Positions 36,080 to 45,931 of a DNA stretch of 64,000 bases are shown in pieces; position 1 is the first letter of the stretch; every line of letters begins with the position of its first letter. A model generated the notes under the pieces. That model did not search any database, was not told where the DNA came from, and worked only from the letters and a program-made list of their open reading frames with translations. Made by a program: the position numbers and the translations under genes. The DNA comes from [Phormidium] sp. LEGE 05292 (lineage in GTDB: Bacteria; Cyanobacteriota; Cyanobacteriia; Cyanobacteriales; Aerosakkonemataceae), in NCBI RefSeq assembly GCF_015207735.1, contig NZ_JADEWG010000011.1, positions 21,326 to 85,325 of the forward strand, in the 5' to 3' direction.

Positions 36080-39000
36080 AAACCCAAGTCTTGAACATTC
36101 AGCCTATGCCTGACAACGACTCCCTCAAGGTCTGGATGTCGATTGGGGATAAGCAGCGCCAGTTCAGATTCTCTCGAAAAATTGATCGGATTGCAAATCG
36201 TCAGCTGCAAATTATCAGCTATGAAAGTGACTTTGGAGAAACTTTTAAATTTAACCAACATATTGTTGGTGAGGTGATGAACTTAGTCCGGCAGTTTTAT
36301 AAGGGTGATACTATTGAATTACCTCAAGAAGTTGGCGATTTAGGTACTCCAGAACAAGCATTAGCTTTACAAAAACCTTTCAAACAAAAAGTGCTTAATA
36401 ATTTTTCTACTCACTCTTCATCCACTGACCCTGAATCAATTCTCACTGATAAAGGGTTGAATGTATATGATTCTAAGAGACAGGAAAAGCACCTGCAATT
36501 TGTTGAGAGTTTTTATCGGCGCATACGGGGTCATATTACAGGAACATCTGAGCATCGAAGCGTTATCAGAAGTTCCACTGAACCTAGACGTTTGATGCCA
36601 ACTGGCTACCTCTCGCCGTTACCAGCTGCTTCAACAGTCAGCAGCGAGCAGCAAAATAATTTTCGTCCAAGTAACTGTGGTTTAGCGATTAATTTAGCAC
36701 CAGACTGGGATAAGAAACAGTTGCCGATCGAATTAAAAATTCGTTTTAGTGTTTTCTTGCCTAAGCTCGATTTGAGTAAAGCTGCTGAGAGGTCACTCCG
36801 CCCAATGTGGCAGCGTTTTGATGTCAGTGCTTCTGTCAATTCGAGGATTCAAGATTTATTATTTGATGGTTCTCCTACCCTCACTAAACTTAATCAGGAC
36901 ATTACAGAACAACTAAAAAAGATAACCGAAGCACATCAGAATGATTCATTGGCTTGGCTCTTTGAACTCAAACCAACTATTGATGATTTGACTGACCAAG
37001 AAGTTACCTTTGTTAAAGAAAATCATCAAAAATTACAGGTTGAACTCTGTAAGCGAGTGGCTAACAAAAAGAATAAAAATAAGAACGATAGTACGGCTGT
37101 TGATAGTGAGATTCAGCCGGGACAAGTTGCTCCCGTTAACTTCAAAGTTACGGTAGAAGTGCAAAAGCGAAATTTAGGGGGTCAGACGAGATTACGGCTA
37201 TTTTTGAGAAACAAGAGTGACCAGATTGATGTTTTCGGCGACCCAAGAGACACGGGCTTGTTTGGAGCTTGTTTGGAAGTTAAATTACCGAAAGAAATTT
37301 GGCAACCAATAGAATTATCTCGTTTTCAAATATCTTATCAAGTTAATTCCACTGTTCCTGCTCAAGGAATTAACTGTACACCCCAATTTGAGAATATTAA
37401 TAATGATGTAGTTTGGATATGGACTGAATTTTTACCAATTTATTGGCAAAAAAGGCTTTATACTGCTGGCATTCAAGCGCCTTTTAAGAATTTGGCAAAA
37501 GCTGATGGAGATGCTGACCTTCAAGTACTCCGAACGATTTTAGAAAAAATGCAGGAGTATCGAGATAATTGGCAAGGGTTAATTAACCAAAAACATCCAC
37601 AAACAGGAGGGACTCAACATAGCTCTGATGCTCAAAAAGATTTGGACAATTTTCAACAAGAAATTCAGCGGTTTGAGTTAGGTATTCAGGTCTTATCAAA
37701 TCCAAAATATGCACAGTTGCGGCGAGCTTTTAATCTAATGAACCAAACGTTCGCCGAAATTGACGATAAACGCAAACAGCGTAATAAATCTCCTTATGAA
37801 AACTGGCGACCTTTTCAGATAGTTTATATTGTTTCTAACCTTGCTGCTTTAGCAGCGCGACAATGGACAGGAGATTTTGCTAGTAACGCTCTAGCACAGG
37901 TTGACCATGCTGCTGTGGTTCATTTCCCAACAGGCGGCGGTAAATCTGAGGCTGTGATGGGAATTATTCTGACTCAAGCATTTTTCGATCGCTTGCGGGG
38001 TCGAGATTGGGGTGTAGTAGCTTGGTTACGGTATCCTTTACGCTTGCTAACTTATCAGCAGTTGCAGCGCTTTCTGGATACTTTGGTTGTTGCTGATGAA
38101 ATTAGAAAAACACAACCAGATTTAGCTAAAACACCTGAATTTACAGTGGGTTATTACGGCGGTCGAGATAATAGCCCTAACTCTCTTAAATCTGTTCCTA
38201 GCGAAGCCGAAAAGTATATAGGGCAAGCAAAAAGCAAGATGCAGGCTGCGGGTGTACAACCTCCTAAATATTTAACCTTGGCGGATGTTGGCTACTACGT
38301 TCCTAGCTCTATCCAGCAGTATCGTATGGTGATGCGTTGCCCTTATTGTGGATCGGAAAATGTTCACACTTTTATTGATTCACAAACCAAAGAACTTCGA
38401 CATCGCTGTGGCCCTCTCAATGAACCTTTACCTCAAGGTGATTGTGGTCGGGAAATTCCACTCTATATTGTTGATGAAGATATTTATAGCCGACTACCGA
38501 CTTTGCTGGTAGGAACTCTCGATAAAATTGCTAACATTACGTTCCGTCCTGCTAGTCGAACTTTATTTGGTGCCGTATCACATGAATGCTCGGTGCATGG
38601 TTTTGTTGCTAACTGTAGTTGTCACAAACAAAATTCTGTGGGGGGATGTACTCGTCGAAATTTAAAATCCCTCTCCACACCACCTGTTGACCCTGGTATC
38701 CCTATCATTTTTCAGGATGAGTTACACCTCCTGCGTGAAGAGTTGGGGACTTTTGATGGTCATTATGAAGCTCTCATTGATGCTATTCACCAAGAACGAG
38801 GAGCTAACCGCCCTAAAATACTAGCAGCAACCGCAACGATTGAAGGGGCAGAACAACAAATCAGGCATCTTTACTGGCGAGAATTATCTCAATTTCCAGT
38901 GCGAGGGCCTGCTCAGGGGCGCAGTTTTTATGCAAACGAGCATAGCCGTTATGTAACCAGAGGCTTTGTTGGACTACGCCCGACAGCCGCAAATGCCCTT

Positions 39001-40047
39001 GATGCGTCAATGGCTTTAATTTTATCTTTGCGAACTGAGTTAGAAATTATTCGTAATGAACCTACAAAATATAAGGTTGAGTATGGACTCGGTTCTTTAA
39101 ATGATGATGAATTTTTGCAGTTGGTTGATGAGCATGACCTTTGCTGTACTTACGTAAACTCAAAAAATGATGGTTCTGATATTCGACGTTCTATTAATGA
39201 ACAAGTAAAAGCAGTATTACGAGAACAGTTTGGAGAAGACAAAGCCAATGCTATGCTTCCAGAAGCAATAACTCTTTCTGGTGATGATGGCATTGATGTA
39301 GTTAAAGAAGTTCTCAAGCGGATGGAAACACCACAGAGAAATTTAAAACAAGATGACCCAGAAAGATTATCAGATGTAGTAGCAACCAGTTTAATTTCTC
39401 ATGGTGTGGATATTGACCGACTCAATTTAATGTTGTTTTATGGATGGCCCAGCACAACGGCTGAATATATCCAAGCATCAAGTCGTGCTGGACGAACTGT
39501 TCCTGGTTTAGTGTTTATTTTATTCAGACCGCAACGCGCTCGTGAAAGAGGAATTTTCGACTATTTTGTGAAAGCGCATGAATATTTAGACCAAATGGTG
39601 GAAGCTGTTCCTATTGACCGCTTTGCTCACAATGCACTTTATAGAACAGCTTTTGGTTTGTTGCTTGGGCGTTTATTGCATATTGATGGTCCTGCAACGC
39701 GACCAGGAAATCAGGAAATAGATATAGCAGAATTAGATAAACTTGATAAATTGCGAGATCTAATTTATGGTATGGGGGTGGGACGTTCAGCTATTAATAT
39801 CAGCGCGGTAATTAACAAAATTCCTACAACTCTTAATCCAGATAAATTGCCAGAAGGAGAGGTTTTTCAAACAGCACTTAGCTTACTAGAAGAGGCTTTT
39901 TTATCGCAAATTGACCGTATTGTACAAAAACCTGAAGAACCAAAACAAGTAACTAGTGGTCTAACTAAAGATGACATCCCTCATGATTTCCGCTTATTGT
40001 TATCTCTTAGGGATGTAGATGCAGGTATTCGTATTATTGGGAAGTAA
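36076..40047 (+). CDS. drmA: DISARM helicase, DrmA-like
   Basis: A 1323-residue helicase of superfamily 2. The first 600 residues are family-specific. Walker A is FPTGGGKSEAV at about 617-627, motif II FQDELHLL at about 878-885, a SAT-like motif in ILAATATIEG at about 915-924, and motif VI in QASSRAGRT at about 1132-1140. Four cysteines in CPYCGS and HRCG (about 755-790) and further CSCH/C clusters (about 850-870) suggest zinc binding inside the motor. In DISARM, DrmA forms a DNA-binding complex with DrmB that loads on free DNA ends. It is coupled by a 4-base overlap to the peptidase and followed 21 bases later by the DrmB-like gene. Confidence 0.85.
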   Translation: MKTQVLNIQPMPDNDSLKVWMSIGDKQRQFRFSRKIDRIANRQLQIISYESDFGETFKFNQHIVGEVMNLVRQFYKGDTIELPQEVGDLGTPEQALALQKPFKQKVLNNFSTHSSSTDPESILTDKGLNVYDSKRQEKHLQFVESFYRRIRGHITGTSEHRSVIRSSTEPRRLMPTGYLSPLPAASTVSSEQQNNFRPSNCGLAINLAPDWDKKQLPIELKIRFSVFLPKLDLSKAAERSLRPMWQRFDVSASVNSRIQDLLFDGSPTLTKLNQDITEQLKKITEAHQNDSLAWLFELKPTIDDLTDQEVTFVKENHQKLQVELCKRVANKKNKNKNDSTAVDSEIQPGQVAPVNFKVTVEVQKRNLGGQTRLRLFLRNKSDQIDVFGDPRDTGLFGACLEVKLPKEIWQPIELSRFQISYQVNSTVPAQGINCTPQFENINNDVVWIWTEFLPIYWQKRLYTAGIQAPFKNLAKADGDADLQVLRTILEKMQEYRDNWQGLINQKHPQTGGTQHSSDAQKDLDNFQQEIQRFELGIQVLSNPKYAQLRRAFNLMNQTFAEIDDKRKQRNKSPYENWRPFQIVYIVSNLAALAARQWTGDFASNALAQVDHAAVVHFPTGGGKSEAVMGIILTQAFFDRLRGRDWGVVAWLRYPLRLLTYQQLQRFLDTLVVADEIRKTQPDLAKTPEFTVGYYGGRDNSPNSLKSVPSEAEKYIGQAKSKMQAAGVQPPKYLTLADVGYYVPSSIQQYRMVMRCPYCGSENVHTFIDSQTKELRHRCGPLNEPLPQGDCGREIPLYIVDEDIYSRLPTLLVGTLDKIANITFRPASRTLFGAVSHECSVHGFVANCSCHKQNSVGGCTRRNLKSLSTPPVDPGIPIIFQDELHLLREELGTFDGHYEALIDAIHQERGANRPKILAATATIEGAEQQIRHLYWRELSQFPVRGPAQGRSFYANEHSRYVTRGFVGLRPTAANALDASMALILSLRTELEIIRNEPTKYKVEYGLGSLNDDEFLQLVDEHDLCCTYVNSKNDGSDIRRSINEQVKAVLREQFGEDKANAMLPEAITLSGDDGIDVVKEVLKRMETPQRNLKQDDPERLSDVVATSLISHGVDIDRLNLMLFYGWPSTTAEYIQASSRAGRTVPGLVFILFRPQRARERGIFDYFVKAHEYLDQMVEAVPIDRFAHNALYRTAFGLLLGRLLHIDGPATRPGNQEIDIAELDKLDKLRDLIYGMGVGRSAINISAVINKIPTTLNPDKLPEGEVFQTALSLLEEAFLSQIDRIVQKPEEPKQVTSGLTKDDIPHDFRLLLSLRDVDAGIRIIGK

Positions 40048-40068
40048 CTACTTTTAACAGAGGAATAT

Positions 40069-42126
40069 ATGAATCAGCAAGTATATAGTCGTTCTAAAGG
40101 TCAAGTTTTACGCCGCTTTGAACCAGGAATTGTTGTTACAATTCCTACGGGGACAATTGAAATTAAAAAACATGATGTCCGTAGAGTATATGACCTTAGT
40201 AAAGATTTACCTGAAGTTATACGTCAAGAATTAAATCGCTGGAAACATCTGGATAGTCAGATGAAAAAATTCCTTGAACGAAAAGCAGAATTAGTACCTG
40301 TATTGACAACATCTGTTTTTGGAAAGAGATTAGATGTCAGAGAGTGTGCCAAATGTGGAGCAATTCGTTACATGAGGCAATGGAAAGGAGAAGCGGATGC
40401 TCCCTGTCATCGTTGTAGTCATCCGATACTAAATGAAATTCCCTTTGTGTTTGCTCATGTAGACGGCACAATGATTCAACTCCGCCCTGAAGAATGTCCC
40501 GAACATAGTTACAAATATCTCATTCTGGAAAGGGGTTCTCGCAAACGTTGGCGTTGTAAAGTACCTAATTGTAGTCATGCACAAGATATACAGCAATTTC
40601 TGCCAAAAAATTCTCCTATAAAAAGCGAAAAAGTTATTGAAAAAATAAAGCTAGATACTGGAAATGAACCTAGCTTAATAATGCGACTAACAAACATTTC
40701 AGATAGCAAATTGCAAGTGGTTCATTCAATTTCTCGTATTAATCCTACTTCAAATGTCGAAATTTTTTTAGGATGTCCTGAATCACTGCCAGCAATTCTT
40801 TCTATTCATCTAGGTTATTTCAATTATCAAGCTGAAAACATTTCTCAACTAACAGACATGATCCGAGTGGTTGGTAAAGGAACTCAGGAAGACGATAAGC
40901 AAGTAGAGCAACTCATCAAAACACTAAAATTAAGTGGTTTAGATGATGCAACTATTCAAACTATTCTCATTAATAATAAACAAGTTCAAGAGAGTGAGGC
41001 AGGAGGCCCAGTAGTTGCGGAATTAAGAAAAGCATTAAATCAACTTTCTACAAGTACCCAACAACTTTTAGGAGATGCTAAAGCTGAAAGAGAAACGCGC
41101 GATGCTGGAGAAAAGTTAACAACAGCGCAGGATAATGCTCGTACTCTTCGAGAGCAACTGAGCGACTATGCTGTGCTATTGGATTTAAAACGTAAAACCC
41201 TTGATGATACTGTCAAGGATTTAGGTAAAATTAGCTCTCCCTTCTGTGCCAATCTACAAGCAGCAGGGGATTTAATGCGTAAAAGCCTGGGAATTAATCA
41301 GGTTACGGTGATTCAAGACTTACCTGTTTTGCATCTTGCTTATGGGTATACTCGCCTATCTCACCAACCAGAAGCTGCTGTATTGTGGGCATTTGACCGC
41401 GAAAACTTTGATTTACCGGGTGAGGAACCAAAGGGAAACTGGATTCCCATGCCTGTTTATAAACTAACAACAGAAGCACTTTCCTTTCAGTTTGATGCTA
41501 AACGGATTGTGAAATGGCTCCATGCCAATAATTTAGCTCCCGCTCCAGCTAGCATCAGTGAACCAACACTTTGGCTTTTGGAGCGTCACAGTCGGATTTC
41601 TAGCCGTAGTGGGCCAGCTTTTGATGATAATTTGTCTCCAGATTTTCTAATTCCCTGGTTAGTAAGTTCGGCGTTACATAGTGCTAATCATCTTTTGATA
41701 AAAGCGATCGCTGACCAAAGTAGCTTCGGCGAAACTGCTCTTTCTGAACATTTACTTTTTAGTCTCAACCAAACCATCGTTTTTGTAAATCGCTTACAAG
41801 AATTTTCTCTTGGCGGGCTGAAAACCTTCTTTGAACAACGTCTAGACCAAGCATTCCAGAGCCTTTTGCAAGAAAGAGGTGATTGTATGTTTGACCCCTA
41901 CTGCGAAGAAACTTTAGGTGGAGCTTGTAATGGGTGCTTGCATTTACCAGAAGTAGTGTGTCGCCTCTTTAATAATGCTCTCAGCCGGATATTGCTTTAT
42001 GGTGGAGATATCAGTGCTGAAACAGAAGAGGCTGGAGTCAGAAAAACACTATGGAAAAACCCTAATTTATCTGAGTTAATTGGGAAAGAGCAGTTTATCG
42101 GTCTGTGGGATGGCGGCTTGGATTAA
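40069..42126 (+). CDS. drmB: DISARM protein DrmB-like (DUF1998-type C-terminus)
   Basis: A 685-residue protein. An N-terminal zinc ribbon is visible as CAKCG (about 93-97) and CHRCSH (about 113-118), with another Cys pair at about 169-174. A coiled-coil section (about 330-390) with REQLSDYAVLLDLKR follows. The C-terminal part has the DUF1998-like stretch (FSLNQTIVFVNRLQEFSLGG) and a Cys cluster (YCEETLGGACNGC, about 610-622). DrmB partners DrmA. The operon ends here: the next gene is on the other strand, so no phospholipase-D-like DrmC is present. Confidence 0.8.
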   Translation: MNQQVYSRSKGQVLRRFEPGIVVTIPTGTIEIKKHDVRRVYDLSKDLPEVIRQELNRWKHLDSQMKKFLERKAELVPVLTTSVFGKRLDVRECAKCGAIRYMRQWKGEADAPCHRCSHPILNEIPFVFAHVDGTMIQLRPEECPEHSYKYLILERGSRKRWRCKVPNCSHAQDIQQFLPKNSPIKSEKVIEKIKLDTGNEPSLIMRLTNISDSKLQVVHSISRINPTSNVEIFLGCPESLPAILSIHLGYFNYQAENISQLTDMIRVVGKGTQEDDKQVEQLIKTLKLSGLDDATIQTILINNKQVQESEAGGPVVAELRKALNQLSTSTQQLLGDAKAERETRDAGEKLTTAQDNARTLREQLSDYAVLLDLKRKTLDDTVKDLGKISSPFCANLQAAGDLMRKSLGINQVTVIQDLPVLHLAYGYTRLSHQPEAAVLWAFDRENFDLPGEEPKGNWIPMPVYKLTTEALSFQFDAKRIVKWLHANNLAPAPASISEPTLWLLERHSRISSRSGPAFDDNLSPDFLIPWLVSSALHSANHLLIKAIADQSSFGETALSEHLLFSLNQTIVFVNRLQEFSLGGLKTFFEQRLDQAFQSLLQERGDCMFDPYCEETLGGACNGCLHLPEVVCRLFNNALSRILLYGGDISAETEEAGVRKTLWKNPNLSELIGKEQFIGLWDGGLD

Positions 42127-42196
42127 GCTATAGCTCCAATATCGTTATCTCAAATATCCACTATCTCAGTCTAGTCTTGTCAGTTAAAATTTGAAG

Positions 42197-45100
42197 TCAA
42201 TCTTCTTGGGAAAGAATCAGATTAAGAATATTCATTTCTTTCGACTGAAAAAGCTGATTTTCATCAAATAGACTTTTCCCAAGCTTATCCATTGCACCAC
42301 TATTAAAGACGACATAGGGGATATTTTGATAATTAGAGTCGATCGGTATAATGTTGTGTGCTAAAGAAAGTGTCTGAACATACTTTGCCAAAATATCCCT
42401 AAAGGATGGATTAGATACCCTCCTATCGTCTGCAAAATATTCTTCAAAAGCATTAATAGCTATAAATGTCTGTATGGGCAAAGCGTAATAACGGTCTGAA
42501 CACATTGAAGTCTGGCTTAGTTTTTGCGATCGCTCCAATTCACTAAAGAGCGTTTGCGCTAAATCTATCAGAGAATCTACTGCTCTAGTAATTTGTTTCG
42601 GGTATTTTCCTGATTTGACCAAAAGCTGAAGTTTACTGATAAATTCTTTATTTCGTTCAGGGTCAATAATTTTGTCTAAGTCAATGTAATTTGTTTCTTT
42701 TACAAGTTTTTTAGATAACGGCACAATTAGCAAACTACCTCTGACGTATGTTTTTTCAATAGGTGGGAGACTAAGCAAATTATCTAAGCTATTCTCTATT
42801 TGTGATAAGATTTTAAAGCCTATTGAAAAATAGGATACTTCCCCATCTGAAGAGAGTAATGAATTTCGAGACAGAGAGCTAATTTCAATTTTTTGGACAG
42901 CAAGCAATTCGTCCAAAGCCTTCTCTACATCTCGTAATAAATTATCTCCTGGTTGTTTTTTGTGCAGTTTACGAATTTCCTTCAATAAGTTAGCCAATGA
43001 GCCAATAAATGTTTCCCCTGCTTGACTCAGCGACTTACCTCCAATAGGAATAATCACGTAACGCTTTCTACCTATTTGACCTGATCCCATAATCCTAGTC
43101 ATAATAGAAGCTTTGAGAATAATTAGAATGTTTAGCACATTCAAACAACTCTCTTGTAAAGACAGCTTAGCAAGTTTCTCTGATTCATCTGTACTTAATG
43201 GCTTTCCATCATCATCGGCTGTTTTGGAGTAATAAACCGCTTTATCGGATAAGTAAAAAATCAGGTTCTTTTCACCTTTATCTAAATCACCTCCTCTGCC
43301 TCGGTAAATCACCTGAATTATTTCCATCAAATTTTGCTCAACTTGGAACCCAGGAATTTTTACAATAATATACTTGGCGTTATGGAAAGATAAGCCGCGA
43401 GATGCAGCGGCAGTCACAAATACTACTTTAATTTTGGATTCATTTTGGTATTTTTGAATCTCCACTTCTTCCCAATCTAAAAGGTCGCCGTGGATTTCCA
43501 GATATTCTTCATGCAGCTTAAAGCTAGGTCGCGTTTTGCCAATATCATTAATTAACCGCTTGAGGCTCTCTTTGTTCTGAATGTAAACTATAATCTGACC
43601 GTCATTTATCGCCAGTAGCCGAAGAATATCCTGTTGAATTTTGTCAACTACTTTATTCTCTAAAGTGAAATCGCTCTCTATATTCTGTTCTGAACTTACT
43701 GATTGGATAAATACGTCATAGTCAATAGTAAGTTTAGAAGCGGGATAGGAATTCGCATTAATAAGAGTTGCAGGCTTACCTATAAAATTAAAATTTTCAA
43801 TTGACAAGCATTTACCCATTGAGCCTGAAACTTGCCTAACAAATATTTTATCTCCCTCAACCTTGCTGTCAGATAGATGGCTATTCACTACGTCTTGTAT
43901 AGTCAGCGAGGCATCGGCAGTAATCACTTTAATATTGAAACCATATTCAGGATTTAGTAAATCATATTCTTCAATAAACTCTATAATGCCATGCAGAAAA
44001 GCTACTCCTTCTGGAGAACCCGTAATTTCGTCAATCATAATGAAGATGTTTTTCAGGCGATTAGCGAGTTCTTTCATTTTCTTTGGGATAACACCACGAT
44101 GCTGGCTTGAAGAATTATAAGCACTACTAAAAATTCTGCTTAAATGCTTTAAAGTGTTACCGTAGCGCGTTTCCTTTAGGGACTGAATCGATGCCGTAGC
44201 AACAATATTATTAGGTAAGTCAGGAGCGATAATACAAGTGTGAATTGCTTCACATAAGCTTGCTATAACTCCTTTTTGGTTAGGTTTTTCCACTTGTACT
44301 AGGTTATCCGTGTATCTAGAAAATCGACTTTGGCGCTTAAATGATTTATCTTTTAGGTTCCTAGCATCCAAGAATTGAACTTGCCGTCCTCTTTCAAAAT
44401 CACCTTGAAATTTGTTGCTACAGTATTCGACAGCATAACCACTATTGGCATCAAGTATGGCTTTGTTGGTGTTAATGCAAATTAAATTGTCGGAGCGTAA
44501 TAGACCGCTATTTTTGTCTATAAACTTATCTACAATATCGCGGTTAACTTGAATGCGAGGGCTGACGTAAATCAGAAGCGACCCTTGCTCGGTCTGTTGA
44601 AGAAATTGTTCTGCTACTGCGGTTGTCTTACCAATACCAGGATTTCCGGTCAAAAATAAAAATGGTCTAGTTGTATCTTTAAGTGCCTGCTGTATCAAAT
44701 TGGCATGAGCATTTCTCAATTCAATTTCTTCTTGTCCTAGATTTAGCGAAAGCCTTACTGATTCAGGAATCAAGTCAGCCGTATTGAAAAAGTCTGTTTT
44801 CGCCTCAAAGACTTCCTGGTGATTAATACAGGTTATTGTGTCTTTTTTAGCCTCAACTATGTCCTTAACAAACTTTCTCCCATCCTGAAAGCTTCTAGCC
44901 GCATTGCTTTGAATCACTTCAAGGACTTGGCTGCGGTTATCATCAATATCTTTGAAACTTTTTTCTTTGTAGATATAGTAACAAGTCTTCAAAATGCCCA
45001 GGTTATCTTCGCCCTCATTGATTTCTTTAGTTAGGGCAATACCGTTAATCATTCTGTCACTATACCCAAAGCAGTTAAATTTCACTGCATCTGCTGGTGC

Positions 45101-45931
45101 GATTTTACCTGATGACAGCAGAAATTTATAAAAACTCCAAGCGTAACTACAAGCTTGGATAACCTTAACTGCTTCCTTATCTTTAGTCTTGAAAGCAGAA
45201 AAGTATTGCGCCAAGTCTTTGGAGTAAATCTCGTTTAGCTGATTGTTTTTATCAGCACTATTACCCGTATCAATGTCGAGTCCACAAAATCTAGACTTGG
45301 ATAGCACATAGTTCAACTCGGTACGTAGCAAGTCTTTCAATGTTTGGATATTATGTAGGTTAGTTACAGAATGAATAGCTGAAGTTGTAAAGGTGGATAA
45401 GTCTACAACTAGAATTCGATAATACTTACCTAAATATCGAGTTAACAAGAGAGTGTCGGCTTTGAGAAACTCGCCAGTGTCTTTGTAGTAATTGATATCA
45501 ACATTTTCAAAGCCTTGACTATCCAAAATTTCTTTGTAGTAAATATAATCATCTTTCTCTGGAATTGTGTAAAAGACATTTTCGTTGTGGAAATCGCACT
45601 GAAAATAGAGAATTTCTATCTTGCTATCACTACGCCAGCCAGTTGCTTCTCTATACTCTCGCACAAAGCTATAACCTGATACCCACCCTTTTTGGAGAAA
45701 TAACTTGACCCAATCTCCAATAATTTCTTTATGAGATTTATCAATGTAATCTTTAGCAATAGCCTGCTGGATTTTGTGCAAGTGTACCTGACTTAAACCT
45801 TGCAGATAAATCTCGCCATAAGGCTGTTGAAATTTGGATTGCTGAAAGTAAGTAAGAAAGCCAATATTAAAACCTATTTCAAATACCCGACCTAAGCTGA
45901 TGCCTAACTTATTTTTTGTCATAAAGCGCAC
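42197..45931 (-). CDS. Helicase-like P-loop ATPase of a two-gene unknown module
   Basis: A 1244-residue protein. The first 370 residues are unrecognised. Walker A is LTGNPGIGKTTAV at about 424-436, followed by LLIYVSPRIQVNRDIV. A Walker B-like IMIDEIT lies at about 630, a motif-III-like ITADASL at about 670, motif V in TAAASRGLSFHNAKYIIV at about 840-857, and a motif VI-like QVIYRGRGG at about 873-881. These fit a superfamily 2 helicase (DEAD or DinG-like) with a P-loop in the middle. The C-terminal 330 residues are unknown. Its start overlaps the end of the upstream 1049-residue gene by 23 bases, so the pair is coupled. It lies convergent to DISARM. Name and function are not known to me. Confidence 0.65.
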   Translation of the reverse strand: MRFMTKNKLGISLGRVFEIGFNIGFLTYFQQSKFQQPYGEIYLQGLSQVHLHKIQQAIAKDYIDKSHKEIIGDWVKLFLQKGWVSGYSFVREYREATGWRSDSKIEILYFQCDFHNENVFYTIPEKDDYIYYKEILDSQGFENVDINYYKDTGEFLKADTLLLTRYLGKYYRILVVDLSTFTTSAIHSVTNLHNIQTLKDLLRTELNYVLSKSRFCGLDIDTGNSADKNNQLNEIYSKDLAQYFSAFKTKDKEAVKVIQACSYAWSFYKFLLSSGKIAPADAVKFNCFGYSDRMINGIALTKEINEGEDNLGILKTCYYIYKEKSFKDIDDNRSQVLEVIQSNAARSFQDGRKFVKDIVEAKKDTITCINHQEVFEAKTDFFNTADLIPESVRLSLNLGQEEIELRNAHANLIQQALKDTTRPFLFLTGNPGIGKTTAVAEQFLQQTEQGSLLIYVSPRIQVNRDIVDKFIDKNSGLLRSDNLICINTNKAILDANSGYAVEYCSNKFQGDFERGRQVQFLDARNLKDKSFKRQSRFSRYTDNLVQVEKPNQKGVIASLCEAIHTCIIAPDLPNNIVATASIQSLKETRYGNTLKHLSRIFSSAYNSSSQHRGVIPKKMKELANRLKNIFIMIDEITGSPEGVAFLHGIIEFIEEYDLLNPEYGFNIKVITADASLTIQDVVNSHLSDSKVEGDKIFVRQVSGSMGKCLSIENFNFIGKPATLINANSYPASKLTIDYDVFIQSVSSEQNIESDFTLENKVVDKIQQDILRLLAINDGQIIVYIQNKESLKRLINDIGKTRPSFKLHEEYLEIHGDLLDWEEVEIQKYQNESKIKVVFVTAAASRGLSFHNAKYIIVKIPGFQVEQNLMEIIQVIYRGRGGDLDKGEKNLIFYLSDKAVYYSKTADDDGKPLSTDESEKLAKLSLQESCLNVLNILIILKASIMTRIMGSGQIGRKRYVIIPIGGKSLSQAGETFIGSLANLLKEIRKLHKKQPGDNLLRDVEKALDELLAVQKIEISSLSRNSLLSSDGEVSYFSIGFKILSQIENSLDNLLSLPPIEKTYVRGSLLIVPLSKKLVKETNYIDLDKIIDPERNKEFISKLQLLVKSGKYPKQITRAVDSLIDLAQTLFSELERSQKLSQTSMCSDRYYALPIQTFIAINAFEEYFADDRRVSNPSFRDILAKYVQTLSLAHNIIPIDSNYQNIPYVVFNSGAMDKLGKSLFDENQLFQSKEMNILNLILSQED

